DNA of 64,000 nt from Algibacter luteus (lineage in GTDB: Bacteria > Bacteroidota > Bacteroidia > Flavobacteriales > Flavobacteriaceae), in NCBI RefSeq assembly GCF_900141715.1, contig NZ_FQYK01000003.1, positions 413,847-477,846 on the forward strand, written 5' to 3'. The notes under the pieces were generated by a model that saw only the letters and a list, made by a program, of their open reading frames with translations, did no database searches and was not told the origin of the DNA. This document shows positions 41,674 to 50,086 of the stretch, one piece after another; the stretch's first letter is position 1, and the number at the start of each line of letters is the position of its first letter. The translations under genes were made by a program, and so were the position numbers.

Positions 41674-43212
41674 TTAATTTTTAACCAATTCTAACTCAAT
41701 TTGCTCTAACGATTTTCCTTTGGTTTCTGGAAGTATTTTTAGCATTACAAAAAATCCAACAAACGCAATCATTCCAAATATAAAAAAGGTCGTTGCATTA
41801 CCAAGAACAGATAATTCCCATGGGAAAATAAGCTGAACCATAGCACTAATAAAAGAGTTTATAAAGGCAATACAACCAATCATTAATCCTCTATATTTTA
41901 TTGGAAATAATTCAGACAATAAAACCCACATAACTGGACCTAAAGAAAACGCAAAACAAGCTATAAAACCTAAAATTCCAATTAAAACTAAGGTAGCGTT
42001 CATAGATGTAGCTGCCTCTAAAATGGCACCGTCGTTTTTCAAATAAACTTGGTTGCCCAAAGTTAGCTTCATATCGTTTTTAAAGTCAATATCATTATCA
42101 TATTCCTTATCTGCTAAATGCATTAATTGAGAAGATTCTTCAAACTGAAGTTGCGAAATTTTATCCGAAGTTAATTTATAAGTGGCACCACTAAAACTAT
42201 AGGCACACAATAATAAACTTGCTGCAATTCCTGCTGTGCCAATTAAAAGTAATGGTCTTCTTCCCATTCTATCAATTAAATACATAGACACAAAAGTGAA
42301 AATTACCGAAATAGTACTTAGTAACACTCCAGACGAAAAGGATGCATCAGTACCAATTCCTGTTTGTTTGAAAATAGAAGTGGCATAAAAATAAACCGCG
42401 TTTATCCCTGTAATTTGTTGTAGTACACCAACAACTAAACCTACAACAAGTATAAAACGTAATGACCGTTTTAGTAAGTCTTTAATGATTACTTTATCCT
42501 TGTTTTTCTCTGCTTTAATAGCATTTTCAATAGTTGTTATTTCCAATGCACTTCGTTCTGGTCCGTGAATTTGATTTAAAACTATTTTTGCTTCGTCAAT
42601 TTTATTTTTTAGGTATAACCAACGCGGGCTTTTAGGCACCAGAAATAACGCAGCGAAATACAACAAAGCAGGAATTAATTCCACACCCAACATCCAACGC
42701 CAAACATTGTCATCAGTTAAAAAAGTGCTTTCTGGTGTATTGTACTTATTAAAAAGGTAATTACTTAAAAAAGCTGCAAAAAACCCAAAAACAATATTTA
42801 ATTGCTGAATCGCTACCAACTTGCCTCGATTTTCGGCTGGAGATACTTCGGCAATGTACATAGGTGCTAATACAAGTGCAGCACCAAATGCTAAACCACC
42901 AATAATACGAGCTATGTAAAGCATTTCGTAAGAGCTTGCAAAGGCCGACATAAGTGCAGACAAAGCATACAAAAAAGCCACTGCAATAAGTATTTTTTTT
43001 CTGCCCAAAATATCACTCAACCTACCTGAAATAAGCATTGCAAGCATTGCAGCGAAAGATGGTGAACTTACAACCCAACCTGTTTGCCCTTCAGTTAAGT
43101 TAAACTCTGGCGACGCATAAGACATAACTCCGGATATGATACCAGCATCAAAACCAAATAAGAACCCTCCTAATGATACTACAAAAGCTATAAATATTAT
43201 TTTTTTAGACAT
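41674..43212 (-). CDS. sugar porter, MFS superfamily
   Basis: A 512-residue sugar/proton symporter with twelve helices. Sugar-porter marks are GGFLFGFDAGIISGVMSY in helix 1, GRLSDILGRKKILI between helices 2 and 3, RIIGGLAFGAALVLAPMYIAEVSP, PKSPRWLYLK (the usual PESPRWL with Lys for Glu), QQITGINAVYFYAT and PETKGKSLEQIE at the end. An insert of about 60 residues between helices 9 and 10 (SFSGATYKLTSDKISQLQFE ... ATSMNATL) is longer than in XylE. The substrate cannot be named. It lies 63 bp behind the VOC gene, so it may be the last gene of the dxs transcript. Confidence 0.9.
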   Translation of the reverse strand: MSKKIIFIAFVVSLGGFLFGFDAGIISGVMSYASPEFNLTEGQTGWVVSSPSFAAMLAMLISGRLSDILGRKKILIAVAFLYALSALMSAFASSYEMLYIARIIGGLAFGAALVLAPMYIAEVSPAENRGKLVAIQQLNIVFGFFAAFLSNYLFNKYNTPESTFLTDDNVWRWMLGVELIPALLYFAALFLVPKSPRWLYLKNKIDEAKIVLNQIHGPERSALEITTIENAIKAEKNKDKVIIKDLLKRSLRFILVVGLVVGVLQQITGINAVYFYATSIFKQTGIGTDASFSSGVLLSTISVIFTFVSMYLIDRMGRRPLLLIGTAGIAASLLLCAYSFSGATYKLTSDKISQLQFEESSQLMHLADKEYDNDIDFKNDMKLTLGNQVYLKNDGAILEAATSMNATLVLIGILGFIACFAFSLGPVMWVLLSELFPIKYRGLMIGCIAFINSFISAMVQLIFPWELSVLGNATTFFIFGMIAFVGFFVMLKILPETKGKSLEQIELELVKN

Positions 43213-43275
43213 AATAAATGGGAAGTTTAGTTGGTTAAATCAAAATTTGCAAAAAACGAAGATATTATTTTCTAT

Positions 43276-43632
43276 CTACAAACTTTGACCGAAAGTTAAT
43301 AAATTATGGTCTGGGTCAAGTATTGAAAATTCTCGTTGTCTCCATGGTTTCATTTCTAATTTACCATTTGGATGAATCGTGGTATTGTTATCTAATAAAG
43401 ATTGGTAAAACGCGTCAATAGCATTCGTTCTAATATAAACTTGACCGTAATTCTTTTTAGGATTAAGTTTTTTGAATAAAAAAAAGTGAATCTGTATTTC
43501 ATCCTTTTCCAACATCAAATAATCCTCATATTCGGTGTTGCCAAAAGCACTAAACCCAAGTTTGTTTATGTAAAATGCTTTAGTAACATTTAAGTTACGC
43601 ATGGGCAATTTCGGGTTGATATCGGTTAGCAT
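43276..43632 (-). CDS. VOC (glyoxalase/bleomycin-resistance) family protein
   Basis: A 118-residue single-module VOC protein: INPKLPMRNLNVTKAFYINKLGFSAFGNTEYEDYLMLEKDEIQIHFFL is the first beta-alpha-beta-beta-beta unit, and QVYIRTNAIDAFYQSLLDNN...REFSILDPDHNLLTFGQ the second. It resembles the bleomycin-binding type, which lacks a full metal site, more than glyoxalase I. It sits 51 bp behind dxs on the same strand. Binding role rather than catalysis is likely, but the ligand is unknown. Confidence 0.85.
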   Translation of the reverse strand: MLTDINPKLPMRNLNVTKAFYINKLGFSAFGNTEYEDYLMLEKDEIQIHFFLFKKLNPKKNYGQVYIRTNAIDAFYQSLLDNNTTIHPNGKLEMKPWRQREFSILDPDHNLLTFGQSL

Positions 43633-43683
43633 GATATATATCGCATTAAAGCATCAAAATAAGAATTTAATTTTGAATTGCTT

Positions 43684-45444
43684 TTAAATTAGAAGTATGG
43701 ATTCAATAGTATGTTTTAAGCTTTCTGCATCTAATCCAATAGATTGCTGTAATACATTCACACCACCATGCTCAATAAATTCATCAGGGACACCTAAAAC
43801 ATTTATGGTGTTTGGGTACTGGTGTATCGCAGCAAATTCTAAAATAGCACTTCCAAAACCACCTTTTATACTATGGTCTTCAACAGTTACCACGATGTCA
43901 TATGTTTTAAAAATAGAATGTAATAAATGTTCATCTAAAGGTTTTACAAAACGCATATCGTAATGTGAAACATCTAGATTTGCTATAGCTTCTGTAACAT
44001 TCTTAGCCATTGTACCGATGCTTAAAACGGCAATATTTTTACCTTTTTTGAGCGAAACACCTTTACCAATTTCAATTTTAGAATAGAGTTGTTTCCAGTC
44101 TATCGTAACACCACGACCTCTGGGGTAACGTATGGCAATGGGTTGCTTTAAACCCAATTGTGCTGTGTACATAATGTTACGTAACTCTAGTTCATTTCGA
44201 GGGGCAAAAATAATGAGGTTCGGTATACAGCGTAAGTAACTCAAATCGAAAACACCATGGTGTGTGGCACCATCTTCACCTACCAATCCTGCACGGTCTA
44301 AACAAAAAATAACAGGTAGTTTTTGTAAGGCTACATCGTGGATAATTTGGTCGTAAGCACGCTGTAAAAACGTGGAATAGATATTACAGAATGGTATTAA
44401 ACCTTGTGTAGACATTCCTGCCGCTAAGGTAACAGCGTGTTGTTCTGCAATACCAACATCAAACGCTCGGTCTGGAATGGCTTCCATCATGTATTTAAGC
44501 GAACTTCCTGTTGGCATTGCAGGTGTAATGCCAACAATGTTTTTATTTTGTTCTGCGAGTTCCACAATGGTATGCCCAAAAACATCTTGATATTTAGGCG
44601 CTTGAACTTCGTTTGATTTTTCTGCTAAGTCACCTGTTTTGGCATCAAATTTTCCTGGGGCATGATATTTTACTTGGTTTGTTTCAGCTTGTTTTAAGCC
44701 TTTTCCTTTGGTTGTAATTACATGAAGAAGTTTTGGTCCATCAACAGTCTTTAGTCGTTCTAATTCCGCAATAACGGTATTTAAATCATGACCATCAATT
44801 GGTCCAGAATAATCGAAATTTAAGGCTTCAAAAATATTATCTTGTTTCTGAGTGCCTTTTTTTACATTGGTTAAATATTGTTTTAAGGCACCAACACTTG
44901 GGTCTATACCAATAGCATTATCGTTTAGAATAATCAATAAATTAGCCTTGGTAACTCCGGCGTGGTTTAAGCCTTCAAAAGCCATCCCGCTGGCAATACT
45001 TGCATCGCCTATTACTGCAATATGGTGTTTGTTTTCACCTTTTAATTGAGAGGCGATTGCCATTCCTAATGCTGCTGAAATGGAGGTTGATGAATGCCCT
45101 ACACCAAAAGTATCGTACTCACTTTCATCGCGTTTTGGAAAACCACTAATTCCACCAAGTTGTCTATTGGTATGAAAAATGTTTTTTCTACCCGTTAAAA
45201 TTTTATGCCCGTAGGCTTGATGGCCAACATCCCAAATGAGTTGGTCTATAGGGGTGTTAAACGCATAGTGCAATGCAATGGTGAGTTCCACGACACCTAA
45301 ACTAGCTCCTAAATGCCCTTCTTTGGTAGCAACAATATTAATGATAAACTCACGTAACTCTTGCGCAAGTTGAGGTAAGTCTGTTTGATTTAAAAGACGG
45401 AGTTCTTTAGGCGAGTTGATTGTATTTAATAGACTTTTTTGCAC
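43684..45444 (-). CDS. dxs: 1-deoxy-D-xylulose-5-phosphate synthase
   Basis: First enzyme of the MEP isoprenoid pathway, a thiamine-diphosphate transketolase relative. From GTG 45444 (VQKSLLNTINSPKELRLLN) the protein is 586 residues, as usual in this group; longer upstream reading adds 57 residues unlike the family. Visible are GHLGASLGVVELTIALHY, the ThDP motif GDASIASGMAFEGLNHAG...LNDN, and the DRAGLVGEDGATHHG loop with the catalytic histidines. A perfect -7 element TACTTTTG (45456-45449) ends 4 bp before the GTG, so the mRNA would be leaderless. Divergent from tadA with overlapping promoters. It pairs with the prenyl synthase at 59655 in one pathway. Confidence 0.94.
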   Translation of the reverse strand: MQKSLLNTINSPKELRLLNQTDLPQLAQELREFIINIVATKEGHLGASLGVVELTIALHYAFNTPIDQLIWDVGHQAYGHKILTGRKNIFHTNRQLGGISGFPKRDESEYDTFGVGHSSTSISAALGMAIASQLKGENKHHIAVIGDASIASGMAFEGLNHAGVTKANLLIILNDNAIGIDPSVGALKQYLTNVKKGTQKQDNIFEALNFDYSGPIDGHDLNTVIAELERLKTVDGPKLLHVITTKGKGLKQAETNQVKYHAPGKFDAKTGDLAEKSNEVQAPKYQDVFGHTIVELAEQNKNIVGITPAMPTGSSLKYMMEAIPDRAFDVGIAEQHAVTLAAGMSTQGLIPFCNIYSTFLQRAYDQIIHDVALQKLPVIFCLDRAGLVGEDGATHHGVFDLSYLRCIPNLIIFAPRNELELRNIMYTAQLGLKQPIAIRYPRGRGVTIDWKQLYSKIEIGKGVSLKKGKNIAVLSIGTMAKNVTEAIANLDVSHYDMRFVKPLDEHLLHSIFKTYDIVVTVEDHSIKGGFGSAILEFAAIHQYPNTINVLGVPDEFIEHGGVNVLQQSIGLDAESLKHTIESILLI

Positions 45445-45448
45445 GAGA

Positions 45449-45478
45449 CAAAAGTACAAGAATGAATTTGTATTTTTG
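45449..45478. promoter_or_regulatory. back-to-back promoters of dxs and tadA
   Basis: Minus-strand TACTTTTG (45456-45449) and plus-strand TATTTTTG (45471-45478), both exact -7 consensus, are 14 bp apart. Each ends 4-5 bp before its start codon. Polymerase bound at one must cover the other, so the genes should compete for transcription. Confidence 0.55.
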
Positions 45479-45483
45479 CTATT

Positions 45484-45933
45484 ATGATAGAACCTTTTGA
45501 TGACACCTACTTTATGAAGAAAGCACTGCAGGAAGCTGAAGCCGCTTTTGAAAAAGGAGAAATACCAGTAGGAGCCGTTGTAGTGATTGAGAATAAAATA
45601 ATTGCACGCGGACATAATTTAACTGAAACCTTAACCGATGTAACAGCTCATGCCGAAATGCAAGCCATAACAGCTGCTGCTAATTTTTTAGGTGGAAAGT
45701 ATCTTCAAAAATGCACTCTGTACGTCACGTTAGAGCCTTGCCAAATGTGTGCCGGCGCGTTGTATTGGAGCCAGATTTCTAAAATTGTGTATGGCGCAAG
45801 AGATTTGGAACGCGGATGTATTAATTTAAAAACGAAGTTACACCCAAAAACTACGATTACTGGTGGTGTTTTAGCTGAAGAAGCCTCAACTTTGATGAAA
45901 CGATTTTTTGTTGAGAAACGAAATTTAAATTAA
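45484..45933 (+). CDS. tadA: tRNA-specific adenosine deaminase
   Basis: A 149-residue zinc deaminase that makes inosine at the wobble position of tRNA-Arg(ACG). The zinc and catalytic motifs are HAEMQAI (His and Glu) and PCQMCAGAL (two Cys). The N-terminal MKKALQEAEAAFEKGEIPVGAVVV matches TadA rather than cytosine deaminase. The ATG is 5 bp after a perfect -7 element, so the message should be leaderless. A fragment of dispersed repeat follows the stop. Confidence 0.94.
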   Translation: MIEPFDDTYFMKKALQEAEAAFEKGEIPVGAVVVIENKIIARGHNLTETLTDVTAHAEMQAITAAANFLGGKYLQKCTLYVTLEPCQMCAGALYWSQISKIVYGARDLERGCINLKTKLHPKTTITGGVLAEEASTLMKRFFVEKRNLN

Positions 45934-45940
45934 CGAATAA

Positions 45941-45953
45941 AGCCCGACCCTTG
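45941..45953. repeat. short fragment of the dispersed repeat
   Basis: AGCCCGACCCTTG is the reverse complement of the CAAGGGTCGGGCT core of copy C (41548-41652). It is too short to judge by itself but sits in an intergenic position like the others. Confidence 0.4.
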
Positions 45954-45968
45954 GGGAACGCCCTAAAA

Positions 45969-46205
45969 CTATAATTTATTACGCTTTTGATTTTCGCGCA
46001 TTTTATCAAGGTTTTCTTTGGTAAGCATATAATCTTTGAGATTTTTATCTTTCCAACGGTGGTATGAAAATAGCGGAAATACGATTAAAAACAATCCAGC
46101 AACACCAAAACCGATGAGTTTTTGTGCATAGTCTACCTGCAATGTAAAACCAAGAATGATACTGGTTAATGCTGCGATGGTGAGTATAAGGATGAGATAT
46201 TTCAT
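45969..46205 (-). CDS. small membrane protein behind the ClC gene
   Basis: A 78-residue protein with two hydrophobic helices (YLILILTIAALTSIILGFTL and LIGFGVAGLFLIVFPLFSYH) and a charged C-terminal tail (RWKDKNLKDYMLTKENLDKMRENQKRNKL) that should face the cytoplasm. It follows the ClC gene by only 8 bp, so they are co-transcribed, and it may be an accessory subunit. No named family is recognised. Confidence 0.7.
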   Translation of the reverse strand: MKYLILILTIAALTSIILGFTLQVDYAQKLIGFGVAGLFLIVFPLFSYHRWKDKNLKDYMLTKENLDKMRENQKRNKL

Positions 46206-46213
46206 TTACTAAA

Positions 46214-48001
46214 CTATTGTGTAAAATTGATAAGTTGCTGCCTGTATGCCGTTAATAGTTTTGATCGGGATATATAGCCGAAATATTTTCCGTCTTTTGT
46301 TACGGGCAAATTCCAAGCACCGCTGGATTTGAATTTATCCATAATAACATTCATATTGTCCTTATCGTAATCAATAATTCCTGCATCGGCATGCATAAGG
46401 CTTGCCGCGTCTACTTTGTCGTAGAGGTCCGAATCGAACATCATATGCCTGATGTCATCTAAACGGATGACGCCTAAAAACTCGTGATTATCGTTGACTA
46501 CAGGAAAATGATTTCTAGAGGATTTAGCCACGGCATTTTTGAGTATTTCGCCAAGTTTCATTTCTGGTTTTAGTATGATGAAATTGGTTTCAATAACCTT
46601 GTCGATATCTAAAACCATCAACACGTTTTTGTCTTTGTCGTGGGTCATTAATTCCCCGCGTTCAGCTAACTTTAAGGTGTAAATAGAATGCGATACGTAA
46701 TATTTTGTAATGGAAAAGGAGATAGCAGAAACTATCATTAAGGGCACAAAAAGTTCATATCCACCTGTAATTTCTGCAATAAGGAAAATGGCAGTTAAAG
46801 GTGCATGAAGTACTCCTGCCATTAAGCCCGTCATCCCAATAAGCGTGAAGTTAGATTCTGATACATGAAAATCTAAACCAATATTATTAATAATTTTAGC
46901 AAATGCATTACCTAAGGCACTTCCCATAACAAGCGTTGGGATAAAAACTCCACCAACACCACCTGCACCAAACGTAGTGGTCATGGCAATGGCTTTAAAA
47001 ACAGAGATGCCTAATAAAAGTCCGATAACAATCCAGATGTTTGATAAATCGAGATCAAAAGGCGTTGTGCCTATTGCTGCAAGATGATCGCCTTTCAAAA
47101 GGTTGTTCATAATACCGTAACCTTCACCGTAAAGTGGTGGTATGAAATAAAGCATGGTGCCTATGGCTAAACCTCCAATTAAAAGCCTTACGGCCCGACT
47201 TTCAAATTGTTTAAAGAAGTTGGTTATAGAGAAAAATACTTTTGAAAAATAAACTGAGGCGAAGGCTGTTACTAAACCTAGTAACGCGTAAAATGCAATA
47301 TCGTTAACCTCGAACTTATCGGTAAGTTCAAAACGTAATAATACATCGGTTCCAGTAAAAAGATAGGAGGTAACCACCGCAGAAACTGAGGCTAAAAGTA
47401 ACGGAACAAGCGAGGTAAAAGCAATATCTAAGCTGAAAATTTCGATTGCAAATACAATGGCCGCAATAGGAGCTTTAAACATAGAAGCCATAGCGCCGGC
47501 TGCAGCACAACCTATTAAAAGCATACGCGTTTTGGTGTTCATATGAAATAATTGAGCCGCGTTTGATCCTAATGCGGCACCAACACTTACGGCGGGCCCT
47601 TGCAGTCCTACCGAACCACCAAACCCAGCTGTTAGGGGCGCTGTAATTAACGATGCGTAAATATTATATCTTGGAATTATACCATTCAGCTTTGAAATGG
47701 CATACAGAGTTGAGGATATACCATGACCAATGTGTTTTTTTAACCAAGTTTGCTTGATGATATAAACCAATAAAAGCCCAATTATTGGTAAAATGAAATA
47801 TAATGTACTTTGGTAATCTTGAAAAATGTATAAGCTAAAGAAATACCTAATATAGTATGTTAAGTTTTTAAGAGTTACAGTTCCAATACCTGCTAAAAAA
47901 CCTACCAAAATACTCAGTATGTAAACAAATTGACGTTCTGAAATGTGCTTGTATTTCCAGATTAAGAATTTGCGTAGAAGGCTTTTAAAGGTAGTTGGCA
48001 T
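46214..48001 (-). CDS. ClC-type chloride channel/transporter with CBS pair
   Basis: A 595-residue ClC protein. The membrane part covers about 20-440, with GFGGSVGLQGPAVSVGAALGS (about 127-147) and GAGGVGGVFIPTLVMGSALG (near 350) as selectivity-filter segments; two CBS domains occupy 465-590 (IIDYDKDNMNVIMDKF...). In coupled Cl/H exchangers the first segment is GREGP with a gating Glu (Glu148 of E. coli ClcA). Here the codon at 47602-47600 is CAA, giving Gln134. That swap uncouples the E. coli protein, so this may be a channel or uniporter. The following 78-aa gene is 8 bp away. A terminator after aspS lies just upstream. Confidence 0.9.
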   Translation of the reverse strand: MPTTFKSLLRKFLIWKYKHISERQFVYILSILVGFLAGIGTVTLKNLTYYIRYFFSLYIFQDYQSTLYFILPIIGLLLVYIIKQTWLKKHIGHGISSTLYAISKLNGIIPRYNIYASLITAPLTAGFGGSVGLQGPAVSVGAALGSNAAQLFHMNTKTRMLLIGCAAAGAMASMFKAPIAAIVFAIEIFSLDIAFTSLVPLLLASVSAVVTSYLFTGTDVLLRFELTDKFEVNDIAFYALLGLVTAFASVYFSKVFFSITNFFKQFESRAVRLLIGGLAIGTMLYFIPPLYGEGYGIMNNLLKGDHLAAIGTTPFDLDLSNIWIVIGLLLGISVFKAIAMTTTFGAGGVGGVFIPTLVMGSALGNAFAKIINNIGLDFHVSESNFTLIGMTGLMAGVLHAPLTAIFLIAEITGGYELFVPLMIVSAISFSITKYYVSHSIYTLKLAERGELMTHDKDKNVLMVLDIDKVIETNFIILKPEMKLGEILKNAVAKSSRNHFPVVNDNHEFLGVIRLDDIRHMMFDSDLYDKVDAASLMHADAGIIDYDKDNMNVIMDKFKSSGAWNLPVTKDGKYFGYISRSKLLTAYRQQLINFTQ

Positions 48002-48016
48002 ACTATAAAATTACTA

Positions 48017-48042
48017 AAAAATCCCGCCATAGCGGGATTTAA
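48017..48042 (-). terminator. terminator after aspS
   Basis: AAATCCCGC, CAT-A, GCGGGATTT, a perfect 9-bp stem with A/T flanks, directly behind the aspS stop and 16 bp before the ClC start. Confidence 0.85.
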
Positions 48043-48045
48043 ATT

Positions 48046-49800
48046 TTATGATTTTAAATTAAGTTTTAAACTTAGTTCATTTAATTGGTCATCGTCAATA
48101 GGTGCAGGAGCATCAATCATTACATCACGCCCTGAATTGTTTTTTGGGAATGCTATAAAATCGCGTATGGTTTCTTGCCCACCTAAAATAGCAACCAGTC
48201 TATCCAAACCAAATGCTAAGCCGCCATGTGGTGGCGCACCGTATTGAAATGCATCCATCAAAAAGCCAAATTGTGCTTTGGCTTCTTCAGGTGTAAAACC
48301 TAAATAGTCAAACATTAATGACTGTGTTTCTTTATCGTGAATTCTGATGGATCCACCGCCAATTTCATTTCCGTTTAAAACCAAATCGTAGGCATTGGCT
48401 TTTACAGCTCCCGGATCTGTTTTAAGTAATTCTAATTGTCCTGGTTTAGGTGATGTAAACGGGTGATGCATCGCATGGTATCTTTCGGTTTCTTCATCCC
48501 ACTCTAATAACGGGAAGTCCATTACCCATAGTGGTGCAAATTCTTTAGGGTTTCTTAACCCTAAACGTTCTGCTAATTCCATACGTAAAGCACTTAATTG
48601 TGTACGCACTTTATTTTTATCGCCTGAAAGCACACAAATTAAATCACCAGGTTTAGCGTCGGTAACTTCTGCCCATTTTTCTAAATCGTCTTGGTCATAA
48701 AACTTATCTACTGAAGATTTAAAAGTTCCATCCTCATTGCAACGGCAATACACCATACCTAAAGCGCCAATTTGTGGTCGTTTTACCCAATCAATTAATT
48801 TGTCTATTTCTTTTCGTGTATAACTATTTCCTCCCGGAACAGCAATTCCAACTACCAATTCAGCATTATTAAATACGCCAAAATCTTTGTGCTGGGCTAC
48901 TTCATTTAGCTCTCCAAATTGCATCCCAAAGCGAATATCTGGTTTGTCGTTACCATACAAACGCATCGCATCATCATAAAGCATTCTTGGGAATTTCTCA
49001 ACCTCAACTCCGTTTACTTCTTTCAGTAAATGACGCGTTAAACCTTCAAAAGCATTTAAAATATCTTCTTGCTCAATAAACGCCATTTCACAATCTATTT
49101 GTGTGAATTCTGGCTGCCTATCGGCTCGTAAATCTTCATCTCTAAAACATTTCACAATCTGGAAATATTTATCCATACCACCCACCATAAGCAATTGCTT
49201 AAAGGTTTGTGGCGACTGAGGAAGGGCATAAAACTGACCTGCATTCATTCTAGATGGTACTACAAAATCTCGAGCGCCCTCAGGCGTAGACTTAATTAGA
49301 TATGGTGTTTCTACCTCAATAAAGCCTTCTTTTGATAAATAGTTTCTAACCTCTTGAGTTACTTTGTGTCTAAAAATTAAACTGTTTTTTACTGGGTTAC
49401 GACGAATATCTAAATAGCGATATTTCATTCGTAAATCTTCACCACCATCGGTTTTATCTTCAATAGTAAAGGGAGGAAGCATAGCTTCATTTAGAATGTT
49501 TAATTCCGAAACTAAAATTTCAATATCTCCAGTTGGGATATTTGGGTTTTTTGAAGCTCTTTCAATTACTTTTCCTTTCACTTGAATAACATACTCGCGT
49601 CCTAAGTTTTGGGCTTGTTCTATTAGCTCTTTTGAAGTGCGCTCTTCATCAAAAACCAATTGCGTTATGCCGTAGCGGTCGCGCAAGTCTACCCAAACAA
49701 TAAATCCTTTATCTCTTGATTTTTGCACCCAACCCGATAGGGTTACTTCTGTATTAACATTTGTAGCTCTTAATTCGCCACAATTATGACTTCTATACAT
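48046..49800 (-). CDS. aspS: aspartyl-tRNA synthetase
   Basis: Class II synthetase of 584 residues that charges tRNA-Asp. It has an N-terminal OB anticodon-binding domain ([28 protein letters not shown]), motif 2 [21 protein letters not shown], a GAD insertion domain typical of bacterial enzymes (around 285-420) and motif 3 [15 protein letters not shown] -7 element TAAATTTG on the minus strand (49826-49819) lies 18 bp before the ATG. The gene has its own terminator and so forms a unit. Whether it discriminates against tRNA-Asn cannot be read by eye. Confidence 0.96.
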   Translation of the reverse strand: MYRSHNCGELRATNVNTEVTLSGWVQKSRDKGFIVWVDLRDRYGITQLVFDEERTSKELIEQAQNLGREYVIQVKGKVIERASKNPNIPTGDIEILVSELNILNEAMLPPFTIEDKTDGGEDLRMKYRYLDIRRNPVKNSLIFRHKVTQEVRNYLSKEGFIEVETPYLIKSTPEGARDFVVPSRMNAGQFYALPQSPQTFKQLLMVGGMDKYFQIVKCFRDEDLRADRQPEFTQIDCEMAFIEQEDILNAFEGLTRHLLKEVNGVEVEKFPRMLYDDAMRLYGNDKPDIRFGMQFGELNEVAQHKDFGVFNNAELVVGIAVPGGNSYTRKEIDKLIDWVKRPQIGALGMVYCRCNEDGTFKSSVDKFYDQDDLEKWAEVTDAKPGDLICVLSGDKNKVRTQLSALRMELAERLGLRNPKEFAPLWVMDFPLLEWDEETERYHAMHHPFTSPKPGQLELLKTDPGAVKANAYDLVLNGNEIGGGSIRIHDKETQSLMFDYLGFTPEEAKAQFGFLMDAFQYGAPPHGGLAFGLDRLVAILGGQETIRDFIAFPKNNSGRDVMIDAPAPIDDDQLNELSLKLNLKS

Positions 49801-50086
49801 GATTAAATTTTAGATGCGCAAATTTAATGAAATACAACAGAGTATTAATTTTAAATATAGATTTTTTAATACAAACCATACTCAATTATAACCGGTGTGA
49901 TTTGTTATTCGAATGAGTGCATTCATAATATCATATTTTTTTGAGGCTTCAACAATAATATTCTCAATTTTAATAGCGTATTTATGTCAAATTATTATAT
50001 GCACGCATAACATTTTTCTAGTAAATTCTGTTTTCATTCCATAAAAAGCATATATTAGCGACAACTAACTCAAAATAATAGTAATT

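Noticed and set aside
45445-45615. 57-codon N-terminal extension of dxs
   Set aside because: It overlaps the tadA start and both promoters and does not resemble the family; GTG 45444 gives the usual length.
49911-49924. GAATG-N4-CATTC dyad between aspS and the TonB receptor
   Set aside because: Short, single, and not at a useful distance from a recognisable promoter.
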